From Bacillota bacterium (GTDB lineage Bacteria; Bacillota; Clostridia; Christensenellales; SZUA-584), in the NCBI GenBank assembly GCA_023460085.1, contig JAEWRI010000038.1:248001-312000 (forward strand): DNA of 64,000 nt, given 5' to 3'. The notes under the pieces were generated by a model that worked only from the letters and a program-made list of their open reading frames with translations, did not search any database and was not told the origin of the DNA. Below, piece by piece: positions 1 through 7,089 of this stretch. The translations under genes and the position numbers were made by a program. The number at the start of each line of letters is the position of its first letter. Position 1 is the stretch's first letter.

Positions 1-247
1 TTTGTCCTGTTCGGGCAAAATACGTGTTCTCACAGCATACTGTAAAATCAAACCCTTTATTTAGATTAGTCGGACGGCTCAGATAAATGCTCTCTCCCTG
101 CGCTGTTTCTTCAACATAGTATCTATATTTGGATGAGTTGTCTCCTTTACCCGTACCTGGTTCTTCAAGCTGAAAAGTATCTATTACTCTCCCGCGCACT
201 TCATTTCTTGTACCAGAGTTCGGAAAAACCATATTAATCGTATGCAT
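1..247 (-). CDS. Hypothetical protein, 3' end cut by window edge
   Basis: An open frame runs from an ATG at 247 to the left edge without a stop, giving 82 residues (N-terminus MHTINMVFPNSG). A purine-rich AAAGGGA lies about 8 bases before the ATG. The visible part is hydrophilic and has no signal peptide or membrane segment; I do not recognise a family. Base composition is AT-rich like the gene at 494-1288 and unlike the rest of the window, suggesting both belong to an acquired segment. No function can be given. Confidence 0.55.
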   Translation of the reverse strand, partial: MHTINMVFPNSGTRNEVRGRVIDTFQLEEPGTGKGDNSSKYRYYVEETAQGESIYLSRPTNLNKGFDFTVCCENTYFARTGQ

Positions 248-336
248 AGTGTAGTCCCTTTCGATTTATTTTGATGATATATTCAAACATAATTTTGTAT
301 AGTTTATAATTGTTTTTAATGCAGTCGTGGGGAGGC

Positions 337-360
337 TTTTAGGGCTTTTAGGGATGTTTT
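337..360. repeat. 24-bp repeat, inverted partner of 1573-1596
   Basis: This 24-bp stretch is the reverse complement of 1573-1596 with one mismatch (23/24). Each copy holds two runs of CCCTAAAA-type sequence on one strand. The two copies bracket the AT-rich gene at 494-1288 in inverted orientation. Confidence 0.75.
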
Positions 361-493
361 CCCCAAGGGGCGGACAGTGTCGGGGGGCGCTGGTGGAATA
401 GAAATTTTAAGGGTGTATGTCATTCTTTCAAATATCAATTATTTCTAAAGCATGAGGGGTACTCATTACCTATAAATTAAATAAAAGATTAAC

Positions 494-1288
494 TTATTTA
501 TTTTCATCACAAATAATAATGCTATTATAAACTATCATCTCATCAGAAATTGAAAAACTAAATTCACCATTAATAATCACTTTACTGGAAATTAAAATAT
601 CATTAATTATTGCATAATTAAGCAAATTCTTTCGAAATAAAATATTTAATGTAATTTCACATTGCTCTTTAAGTATAAAATTTTTTTTTACATACCATTT
701 AATAAAAACAGAAAATGTATTTGGTATACATGATACAATTTTTTTCCATAAAATTGTATCATTCTCGTTTGTAAACCCATTTAGACTTATTGATTTTATA
801 TGATATTCATCAGGCATAGCACCGTCGTACTGATAACATAATTCAATACTTAAAAATCGAGTTTTGGGTTGTCCAATCTCAACTTGATTAAGAAAGTTCT
901 CTTTTTTCTTTGATTTATTTAAACGTATCGCATTGTTACTCGAACAATTCTTGCGTGGGACAATACTGAATCTATTCTGAGCTAGTTTATTTTCTTTATC
1001 TAATTTAAGATTGATTTCATGTAGCCTTCTATTTTGCCATACGGCTACTGCTCCTAATGTAATGGTTCCAAGAGTTGCAAGTGAAGTGGCATATAAAGTA
1101 AGAATATCGCTTGCAGTAAAAGCGATATTAGGAGGTTCATTCGATAAATAGCCCTCCATGTAGGCAGCATTTATAATAAATGGTATAATAACTATTGTAG
1201 CAAGTATAAGAACAATTAAAATCCACACCCACCATCTTCTATACCATTTCATATTCAAAGAGAAAAAATCTTTAAGTTTTTTCAACAT
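494..1288 (-). CDS. Hypothetical two-helix membrane protein
   Basis: 264 residues starting at the ATG at 1288 (MLKKLKDFFSLN), chosen because AGGAG sits 5 bases upstream; further upstream in-frame Met codons lack a ribosome site. Two membrane segments lie near residues 16-40 and 55-78, followed by a soluble tail of about 180 residues that begins with a basic, coiled-looking stretch. This topology (two helices then a cytoplasmic domain) resembles small accessory membrane proteins in defence or mobile regions, but I recognise no family and infer no function. It is strongly AT-rich against its GC-rich surroundings, consistent with horizontal acquisition. Confidence 0.7.
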   Translation of the reverse strand: MLKKLKDFFSLNMKWYRRWWVWILIVLILATIVIIPFIINAAYMEGYLSNEPPNIAFTASDILTLYATSLATLGTITLGAVAVWQNRRLHEINLKLDKENKLAQNRFSIVPRKNCSSNNAIRLNKSKKKENFLNQVEIGQPKTRFLSIELCYQYDGAMPDEYHIKSISLNGFTNENDTILWKKIVSCIPNTFSVFIKWYVKKNFILKEQCEITLNILFRKNLLNYAIINDILISSKVIINGEFSFSISDEMIVYNSIIICDENK

Positions 1289-1443
1289 ATAACTCCTGTT
1301 AATACAATAATTAAAATAATAATATTTTATATTCGACATATTATCCCCAATTCCTGTGAATATAGAAAACCATCCATATCCACACCACCACACAGGGCGG
1401 ATATGTCGCTATTGATAACAACAAGGGTCTTTGATTTTTACTT

Positions 1444-1640
1444 TTCTACAAAAGTGACCCTAAAAGCCCCTAAAAGGGTATCCCTGCCGCATCACGTACT
1501 GTCTACCGCAGGATTCACCTGTATCCTCACCGTCGGCCTTCCGGCTGTCGAAATCGCCTCTCGTTTCTACAAAAAACATCCCTAAAATCCCTAAAATTAT
1601 TTTGCGGCAGGGTTCGCGTGTATCTTTGCCCACTGCCCGC
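1444..1640. repeat. Diverged tandem direct repeat, about 119-base period
   Basis: Copy one (1444 to about 1545) and copy two (1563 to about 1640) share TTTCTACAAAA, the double CCCTAAAA run and a later stretch of the form GG(A/G)TTC..(C/G)TGTATC. Identity is patchy, so these are old copies. Confidence 0.5.
1573..1596. repeat. 24-bp repeat, inverted partner of 337-360
   Basis: Matches the reverse complement of 337-360 at 23 of 24 positions. It lies inside the second copy of the tandem repeat, on the far side of the AT-rich membrane-protein gene. Confidence 0.75.
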
Positions 1641-1736
1641 CATCCCCCGCCGCGCATCGTCAAGGCCGTCCACGTTCCCGCAGCGCCCGCTTGCTGCCGA
1701 TGCGCATGAAAATGCGGACGAACCGCGATATTTTGC

Positions 1737-1765
1737 TTTTAATGCCCGGACAATTGCGATATAAT
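1737..1765 (+). promoter_or_regulatory. Probable fba promoter
   Basis: A perfect TATAAT lies at 1760-1765. The best -35 with a 17-base spacer is TTTTAA (1737-1742), which is weak. The aldolase start codon is 60 bases downstream. Confidence 0.5.
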
Positions 1766-1824
1766 AGGCTCTCGTAGGGGTATTTACAAAACGGTTTCTA
1801 TTTTACATACAAGGAGGAACACTC

Positions 1825-2754
1825 ATGCCATTAGTAACCACCAAGGACATGTTCGAGAAGGCTTACAAGGGCGGATACGCCATCGGCGCCTTCAACGTGA
1901 ACAACATGGAGATCGTACAGGGCATCACTGAAGCTGCCAAGGAATTGAACGCTCCGCTGATACTGCAGGTTTCCAAGGGCGCGAGGGCTTATGCCAACCC
2001 CATCTACCTGCGCAAGCTCGTCGAAGCCGCGCTGGAAGACACCGGGCTTCCCATCTGCCTGCATCTGGACCACGGCGATTCTTTCGAGACCTGCAAGGAC
2101 TGCATCGACGGCGGCTTCTCGTCGGTCATGATTGACGGCTCGCACTTCTCGTTCGAAGAGAACATCGCGCAGACCAAGAAGGTCGTGGAATACGCGCACG
2201 CCAGAGGCGTCGTCGTCGAAGCCGAGCTCGGCAAGCTGGAAGGCGTTGAGGACGAAGTGAAGGTGGCCGCGGGCGAAGGCAGCTACACCCGTCCGGAAGA
2301 AGTCGAGGAGTTCGTCACCAAGACCGGCGTGGACTCGCTGGCCATCGCCATCGGCACCAGCCACGGCGCTTTCAAGTTCAAGGGCGAAGCCAAGCTGCGC
2401 TTCGACATCCTCGAGGAAGTCTCCCGGCGTCTGCCCGGCTTCCCCATCGTGCTGCACGGCGCGTCCTCCGTCATTCCGGAGTTCGTCGAGATGATCAACC
2501 AGTATGGCGGCAGCATGCCGGGCGCACAGGGCGTGCCGGAAGACATGCTGCGCAAAGCCGCGTCCATGGCGGTCTGCAAAATCAACATCGACTCCGACCT
2601 GCGCCTCGCGATGACGGCCTCCATCCGCAAGCACTTTGCGGAGCACCCGTCGGATTTCGACCCGCGCCAGTATCTGAAACCCGCGCGCGAAGCCATCAAG
2701 GGCCTTGTGAAGCACAAAATCGAAGCGGTGCTGGGCTGCGCCGGCAAAGCCTGA
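1825..2754 (+). CDS. fba: Class II fructose-1,6-bisphosphate aldolase
   Basis: 309 residues, a usual length for the family. It cleaves fructose-1,6-bisphosphate to dihydroxyacetone phosphate and glyceraldehyde-3-phosphate in cytoplasmic glycolysis and gluconeogenesis, using a metal ion. Visible hallmarks are the catalytic Asp82 and zinc-ligand His83 in HLDHGDS, Glu134 in VEAELG, His180 in IGTSHG and His211 in VLHGAS, with a late NIDSD phosphate-binding motif. AAGGAGG lies 8 bases before the ATG. It is monocistronic: a TATAAT promoter precedes it and a strong hairpin terminator follows. Related tagatose-bisphosphate aldolases share the fold, but the full set of motifs and housekeeping context favour fba. 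Confidence 0.95.
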   Translation: MPLVTTKDMFEKAYKGGYAIGAFNVNNMEIVQGITEAAKELNAPLILQVSKGARAYANPIYLRKLVEAALEDTGLPICLHLDHGDSFETCKDCIDGGFSSVMIDGSHFSFEENIAQTKKVVEYAHARGVVVEAELGKLEGVEDEVKVAAGEGSYTRPEEVEEFVTKTGVDSLAIAIGTSHGAFKFKGEAKLRFDILEEVSRRLPGFPIVLHGASSVIPEFVEMINQYGGSMPGAQGVPEDMLRKAASMAVCKINIDSDLRLAMTASIRKHFAEHPSDFDPRQYLKPAREAIKGLVKHKIEAVLGCAGKA

Positions 2755-2771
2755 GAATCATTGTATCCGTA

Positions 2772-2806
2772 ACCGGTGTCCGCTTCGGCGGACGCCGGTT
2801 TTCGTT
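2772..2806 (+). terminator. Rho-independent terminator of fba
   Basis: A 12-bp perfect stem (2772-2783 with 2788-2799) closed by a TTCG tetraloop, followed by a T-rich run. Confidence 0.9.
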
Positions 2807-2904
2807 TCAATCGGGCATTTTGGGTGCCGCGGCGCCCTTTTGGACATGTCCGCCAATGATGGCCTAAAGCCGCGATTTTGCGCGGTTTAAAGCGGATTTT
2901 TTGC

Positions 2905-2933
2905 TTGCTTTTTATATAGCGTCGTGTTAAAAT
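2905..2933 (+). promoter_or_regulatory. secG promoter
   Basis: TTGCTT (2905-2910), a 17-base spacer and TAAAAT (2928-2933), 30 bases before the secG start codon. Confidence 0.7.
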
Positions 2934-2963
2934 ACAGTCTGCTGTAGATTTGAGGAGGTAACA

Positions 2964-3395
2964 ATGGACGTTGTAGTACTCATCATGGAAATCGTACTCT
3001 GCCTGTTCTCATTGTTCCTGATCGCGGTGGTTCTGCTTCAGTCGGGCCGCAGCGCGGGGCTTACGGGGGACATTTCGGGCGGCGCGGAATCGCTGCTTGG
3101 CAAAAACAAGGCGAAGGGGTACGAGGGTACGCTCAAGAAGCTGACCAAAGTTGCCGCCGTGGGAATGATGGTATTGGCTGTCGCACTGGTACTGATACAG
3201 GTATATGTGCTGGGAGTCGGTACAGACGAAACCGATGCGACGCCCACCCCGACGCCCGTACCGACGCTGCTGAATCCGTCGGAGAGCGTTTCGGCCAGTG
3301 CCGCAACGTCGGAGGAAGCTTCCGTGGAAGCCACGATAAGCGCATCCGCCGAAGCGTCCGTTTCGCCCGATGCATCGGCTACGCCGGCATCCTGA
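2964..3395 (+). CDS. secG: Preprotein translocase subunit SecG with long tail
   Basis: 143 residues; SecG is normally about 75-80. The first 90 residues are typical: a membrane helix (about 3-24), a loop with the family motif LLQSGRSAGL then GGAESLLG, and a second helix (about 62-86). SecG assists SecYE in protein export. The extra 55 residues form a low-complexity tail: a TPTPTPVPT segment followed by Ser/Ala/Glu repeats. The same composition occurs in linkers of lipoproteins in this window, and its role is unknown. GAGGAGG precedes the ATG. The order secG-rnr-smpB-ssrA is a conserved Firmicutes arrangement. Confidence 0.9.
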   Translation: MDVVVLIMEIVLCLFSLFLIAVVLLQSGRSAGLTGDISGGAESLLGKNKAKGYEGTLKKLTKVAAVGMMVLAVALVLIQVYVLGVGTDETDATPTPTPVPTLLNPSESVSASAATSEEASVEATISASAEASVSPDASATPAS

Positions 3396-3411
3396 AGCGC
3401 CATGCAGGCTG

Positions 3412-3446
3412 CGCCTTCCCGAATTTACGGGAAGGCGTTTTTTGTT
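3412..3446 (+). terminator. Rho-independent terminator of secG
   Basis: A 9-bp perfect stem (3412-3420 with 3429-3437), an 8-base loop and a TTTTTT tail. Confidence 0.9.
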
Positions 3447-3515
3447 GTCAGCCTTCCGCAAACGTGCGGTTTAGGGGTACAATACTGACGAGAGTCTGCA
3501 GCGGATTGGAGACGT

Positions 3516-5585
3516 ATGAATAATATAGAAGATAAAATTATGGAAACCCTCGCGGGAAACCGCGGGATGACGGAATTCGAGGCACTGCTTGCCGCCACCG
3601 GGGAAAAGCCGGGCGATTTGCGCGACGCGGTGCAGGAGCTTGCCGCGCAGGGGCGCGTGCTGAAAAACGCCAAGGGGAAGCTGTTTCTTCCCGGCCGGTT
3701 CGGCTTCTTTTCGGGCAGGCTGGAGGTAAAGCGGCAGGGCTTTGGCTTTCTGCTGGACGACAATGGCGACCTCTTCATCCCTGCCGATAAAAAGGGCGGC
3801 GCGATGGACGGCGATCTCGTCGTGGTGCGTCTGCTGTCCGAAGCGGAAAGCGACCGCCGCCGCGAAGGCGAGGTCACACAGATACTGGAGGAAAAGCACC
3901 GCGTCATCGTAGGCGTGCTCTCGGGCAAGTTTGTGCTGCCCGATGACGAGCGCATCGACGACATCTATGTGCCGGCCAAAGCGCGCGGCAGTGCGCGCGA
4001 CGGGCAGAAGGTCGTCGTGGAGCTGAAGAAACGCGCCAAGGGCAATCACGGCGCGGAAGGCCGCGTGACGGAGGTGCTGGGCGCGGCGGGTGCGGCGCGC
4101 GTAGAGATGGAAAGTATCATCAAGCGGCTGGAGCTGCCCGAGGCCTTTCCCGCCGATGTGGAGCAGGAAGCGCAGAGCGTGGCGGCGCGCAGTCTGAACC
4201 TCAAAAAGCGCGAGGACTACCGCGATCAGACCATCATCACCATCGACGGCGCGGACGCCAAGGACCTGGACGACGCCGTATCCGTGCAAAAGACAGACGA
4301 CGGCTGGGAGCTGGGCGTACACATCGCGGATGTGGCAGACTACGTGAAGGCAGGCAGCAAGCTCGACAAGGAGGCGCTGCACCGCGGCACCAGCGTCTAC
4401 CTCGCCGACATGGTCATCCCAATGCTGCCGCATGCGCTCTCCAACGGCGCGTGCTCTCTGAACGAGGGCCAGGACAAATTAACGCTGTCGTGCGTGATGA
4501 AAATCGACGCGCGCGGGCGTGTATTGAGCTCGCACATCGCGCAGAGCGTCATCTGCTCCAGGCACCGCATGACGTACAGCGATGTCAACGCCATCTTCGC
4601 GGACGACACGGCACTGCAGAAGCGCTATGCCGACATCCACGAGGACCTGCTGAAAATGAAGGAGCTGGCCGGACTGCTGCGCGGACGGCGCGAGGAAAAG
4701 GGCAGCATCGATTTCGAGCTGGAGGAAGCGGCGTTTACCTACGGCGTGGACGGGCGCGTAACGGGCGTGGCCCCGCGGGAGCGCGGCGACGCGGAGCGGC
4801 TGATTGAGGAGTTCATGCTGACCGCGAACAAGACGGTGGCGGAAACCTACTTCATCCGGGAGCTGCCCTTTGTGTACCGCGTGCACGAAGCGCCCGACAA
4901 CGAAAAGATGAGTGCTTTCGCGGCGTTCTACACCAACTTTGGCAAGCTGCGCGGCACGCTGGAGGACGTACACCCGAAGAAGCTTCAGGGTATACTGCAC
5001 GACATCAAGGGCACGCCGCACGAAAACATTGTGAGTCAGATTATGCTGCGCTCGATGAAGAAGGCGGAGTACAGTCCGGAGTGCAAGGGACATTTCGGCC
5101 TCAGCTTCGAGTATTACTGCCACTTTACCTCCCCCATCCGCCGCTATCCGGATTTGATGGTGCACCGCATCATCAAGGACGACCTTGAGGGCAGGATGAC
5201 GGAAAGGCACATCGAGGCGCTGGAGGCCATCGTGGCGCAGGCGTCGCGCCAGAGCAGCGTGCGGGAGCGCGCGGCCATGGAAGCGGAGCGCATGGTGGAC
5301 GACGTCAAGAAGGCCGAATACATGCAGGGCCGCGAGGGCGAAGTGTACGACGGCATCGTGAGCGGTGTGTCGCGCAATGTCATTTTTGTGCAGCTTGACA
5401 ACACCGTGGAGGGTGTGATACCATTATCATCCTTCCATGACGATTACTACGTTTGGGTGGAAAAGCAGTACTGCGTGATGGGCGAGCGGACGCGGCGCAA
5501 GATCAGTCTCGGCGACGAAATGCGCATCCGCGTGGAGAGCGTGAACGTGTATCCGCCGCGCATTGAATTCGCGCCGGAGAGGTGA
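3516..5585 (+). CDS. rnr: Ribonuclease R
   Basis: 689 residues, close to the family norm. This is a processive 3'-to-5' exoribonuclease that degrades structured RNA and acts with SmpB-tmRNA on non-stop messages. Order of parts: N-terminal winged-helix-like segment (1-60), cold-shock OB domains (about 65-210), RNB catalytic core (about 240-560) with the acidic signature DGADAKDLDDAV and later HFTSPIRRYPDL, and a C-terminal S1 domain (about 605-685). The start at 3516 has GGAG upstream; a Met eight codons later is possible. It ends by overlapping the smpB frame. Confidence 0.95.
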   Translation: MNNIEDKIMETLAGNRGMTEFEALLAATGEKPGDLRDAVQELAAQGRVLKNAKGKLFLPGRFGFFSGRLEVKRQGFGFLLDDNGDLFIPADKKGGAMDGDLVVVRLLSEAESDRRREGEVTQILEEKHRVIVGVLSGKFVLPDDERIDDIYVPAKARGSARDGQKVVVELKKRAKGNHGAEGRVTEVLGAAGAARVEMESIIKRLELPEAFPADVEQEAQSVAARSLNLKKREDYRDQTIITIDGADAKDLDDAVSVQKTDDGWELGVHIADVADYVKAGSKLDKEALHRGTSVYLADMVIPMLPHALSNGACSLNEGQDKLTLSCVMKIDARGRVLSSHIAQSVICSRHRMTYSDVNAIFADDTALQKRYADIHEDLLKMKELAGLLRGRREEKGSIDFELEEAAFTYGVDGRVTGVAPRERGDAERLIEEFMLTANKTVAETYFIRELPFVYRVHEAPDNEKMSAFAAFYTNFGKLRGTLEDVHPKKLQGILHDIKGTPHENIVSQIMLRSMKKAEYSPECKGHFGLSFEYYCHFTSPIRRYPDLMVHRIIKDDLEGRMTERHIEALEAIVAQASRQSSVRERAAMEAERMVDDVKKAEYMQGREGEVYDGIVSGVSRNVIFVQLDNTVEGVIPLSSFHDDYYVWVEKQYCVMGERTRRKISLGDEMRIRVESVNVYPPRIEFAPER

Positions 5586-6049
5586 GCAAGTTGGGCGAAG
5601 GCGTCAAGATTCTGATTAAGAACAAGAAGGCGTACCACGACTACTTCATTGAGGAAACCGTAGAAGCAGGTATTGTGCTGGTGGGCAGCGAAGTCAAGTC
5701 CATCCGCGGCGGTCAGGCCAACATCAAGGACGCATTCGTGCGAATTGAAGCGGGCGAAGCATTTGTGAACGGCATGCACATCACCCCTTACGAGAAGGGC
5801 AGCGCTTTCAATGAGGACCCGCTTCGCAGACGCAAGCTGCTGCTTCACCGCAGCGAGATTGTCAAGCTTTACAGTTTGGTCACACAGAAAGGCTTGACGC
5901 TGGTACCGCTTGCGGTATACTTAAAGAAAGGGAAGGTCAAAGTGGAGCTCGGCGTAGCGCGCGGCAAGAAGCTGTACGACAAGCGGGCGAGCATTGCGGA
6001 GCGCGATGCGCAGCGAAGCAAAGAAGTTGCCATGAAGATGGCGCGGTAA
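5582..6049 (+). CDS. smpB: SsrA-binding protein SmpB
   Basis: 155 residues from GTG at 5582, which overlaps the rnr stop. SmpB delivers tmRNA to stalled ribosomes. Diagnostic motifs are NKKAYHDYFIEE, GSEVKSIRGG and the terminal YDKRASIAERDAQR block. The start is debatable: the best ribosome site, GAGAGGTGA (5577-5585), is spaced for a TTG at 5591 that begins MGEGVKIL, giving 152 residues, whereas the GTG at 5582 would lie inside that site. The tmRNA gene follows 73 bases after the stop, so protein and RNA partners are encoded together. Confidence 0.95.
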   Translation: MSKLGEGVKILIKNKKAYHDYFIEETVEAGIVLVGSEVKSIRGGQANIKDAFVRIEAGEAFVNGMHITPYEKGSAFNEDPLRRRKLLLHRSEIVKLYSLVTQKGLTLVPLAVYLKKGKVKVELGVARGKKLYDKRASIAERDAQRSKEVAMKMAR

Positions 6050-6060
6050 ACAATCACCAA

Positions 6061-6114
6061 TGCCCAAGGCTGGGCAGGCAAAACCAGGGCTCTAAAAAGC
6101 AACGCCTTTTAGAG
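6061..6114 (+). other. Two hairpins between smpB and ssrA
   Basis: A 6-bp hairpin (6061-6076, loop AGGC) and a second inverted repeat (6090-6114) with 8-bp arms CTCTAAAA/TTTTAGAG. Neither has a T-tail, so they could be processing or weak termination signals before the tmRNA. Confidence 0.4.
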
Positions 6115-6122
6115 TGGCATAT

Positions 6123-6486
6123 GGGGGCGTACATGGCTTTCGACGGGGGTTTGCCGGAGTTGGATAAGCGGGTCGCAGTTCCGGAGTGCTGCGTTAAAAA
6201 GCCGGACCTAAATTTTAGTTGCAGATAACACTCAACTAGCTTACGCTGCTTAACGCAGTGTAATGTCCTGCCGGTGGCACCCTAACCGCCGGGGCCAGGG
6301 CATCATTAACTAGGGGAACCGCCTCTGCTAAGCTTTGCACAGAGGACGGGATGATGAAGCTACCGCAAGCACGCACCTGGGCGCGGGTGTGTGTGGAGGG
6401 AAACGGTTTAAATACACGTCCTGCACCCGGAGAAAATCCAAAGCTGGGACTTTCGGACAGGGGTTCGACTCCCCTCGCCTCCACCA
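6123..6486 (+). ncRNA. ssrA: Transfer-messenger RNA (tmRNA)
   Basis: 364 bases. The 5' acceptor strand GGGGGCG (6123-6129) pairs with CGCCTCC (6476-6482), followed by A and an encoded CCA. The T-arm GGTTCGACTCC sits just inside the 3' end and the conserved GGCTTTCGACGG near the 5' end. The tag frame starts at GCA 6221 and ends at TAA 6251-6253, encoding ADNTQLAYAA, which with the tRNA-borne alanine gives the classical AADNTQLAYAA-type tag. It rescues ribosomes with SmpB (upstream) and RNase R. The acceptor end is duplicated twice downstream. Confidence 0.97.
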
Positions 6487-6487
6487 A

Positions 6488-6527
6488 GAATAAAAAATGG
6501 GTACCGCAAGGTATCCTTTTTTTATTC
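6488..6527 (+). terminator. Terminator of ssrA
   Basis: Stem GGGTACC/GGTATCC around GCAA, extended by A-rich/T-rich arms (AGAATAAAAAA with TTTTTTATTCT) and ending in T-runs. Analogous hairpins follow the two downstream acceptor copies at about 6679-6720 and 6867-6908. Confidence 0.8.
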
Positions 6528-6541
6528 TTGATATAGTTGGA

Positions 6542-6630
6542 GGGAGTCGAAGCGAGCGTTAAGAAAACGTGCCAGTGGCACGTTTTTAGCGAGACGGGGT
6601 TGCACCAAACCTGTAAAATCGCGCAGTAAA
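6542..6630. repeat. 89-base repeat unit, copy A
   Basis: Its first 56 bases (6542-6597) are identical to 6731-6786, and similarity continues to about 6630/6819. It contains the perfect hairpin AAAACGTGCC-AGT-GGCACGTTTT. The leading GGGAGTCGAA is complementary to the tmRNA T-arm. Confidence 0.75.
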
Positions 6631-6730
6631 GAGCGAGCACAGCAGCCTGCACTACAGACAACCCCTCGCCTCCACCAATGTTAAAATAGAAGCACCCGTA
6701 AGGGTGTTTTTATTTTAACAATAAAGCGAG

Positions 6731-6819
6731 GGGAGTCGAAGCGAGCGTTAAGAAAACGTGCCAGTGGCACGTTTTTAGCGAGACGGAGTTGCACCAAACC
6801 TGTAAAACCGCGCCGTAAA
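6731..6819. repeat. 89-base repeat unit, copy B
   Basis: Second copy of 6542-6630. Immediately before and into it, GCGAGGGGAGTCG (6726-6738) is the exact reverse complement of part of the tmRNA T-arm and acceptor strand. From here to 7089 nothing beyond the third acceptor copy and its hairpin is seen. Confidence 0.75.
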
Positions 6820-7089
6820 AAAGCGAGCACAACAACCCGCCCGCAGGCAACCCCTCGCCTCCACCAAGTATAAAATGAGTACCGTCAGGTATCCCTTTTT
6901 TTATTCTGATATAGTTTGGGAGAGTCGTGGCGGGCGTAATTTTAGCAACCTTCAAACGAAAGATGCACCCATCTTACTAAATTAAAAAAGTTAAGGAATT
7001 GGGCATTTTAAACCTGAGCGTTGATAGTTTTGTGTGTTTGTATTAATATTTGATCATCATTCCCAAGGCCTGTTGGAAGGGGTACACTT

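Larger units (their letters stand above)
1289..1824. other. 536-base intergenic region with diverged repeats
   Basis: No convincing gene is seen. Short open frames here have poor protein character and no ribosome site. From 1444 onward a block beginning TTTCTACAAAA with CCCTAAAA runs is followed 119 bases later (1563) by a diverged second copy, after which the sequence becomes ordinary and leads into the aldolase promoter. It is probably the boundary of the AT-rich insert. Confidence 0.5.
6471..6866 (+). repeat. Three copies of the tmRNA 3' end (att-like)
   Basis: The 16-mer CCCCTCGCCTCCACCA occurs at 6471-6486 (the true tmRNA end), 6662-6677 and 6851-6866, spaced 191 and 189 bases. Each copy is followed by its own hairpin with a T-run. 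tmRNA 3' ends are standard integration targets for phages and ICEs, so these look like remnants of serial insertion and excision. Confidence 0.8.

Noticed and set aside
1403..1663. Small open frames on both strands beside the repeats
   Set aside because: They run through repeat sequence, lack ribosome sites and have no protein-like character.
6236..6661. Short open frames within the tmRNA gene and its downstream repeats
   Set aside because: They fall inside a structured RNA and repeat copies, with no ribosome sites.
6471..6866. Direct repeats considered as a CRISPR array
   Set aside because: Only three 16-base repeats at about 190-base spacing, derived from the tmRNA end; no cas genes.
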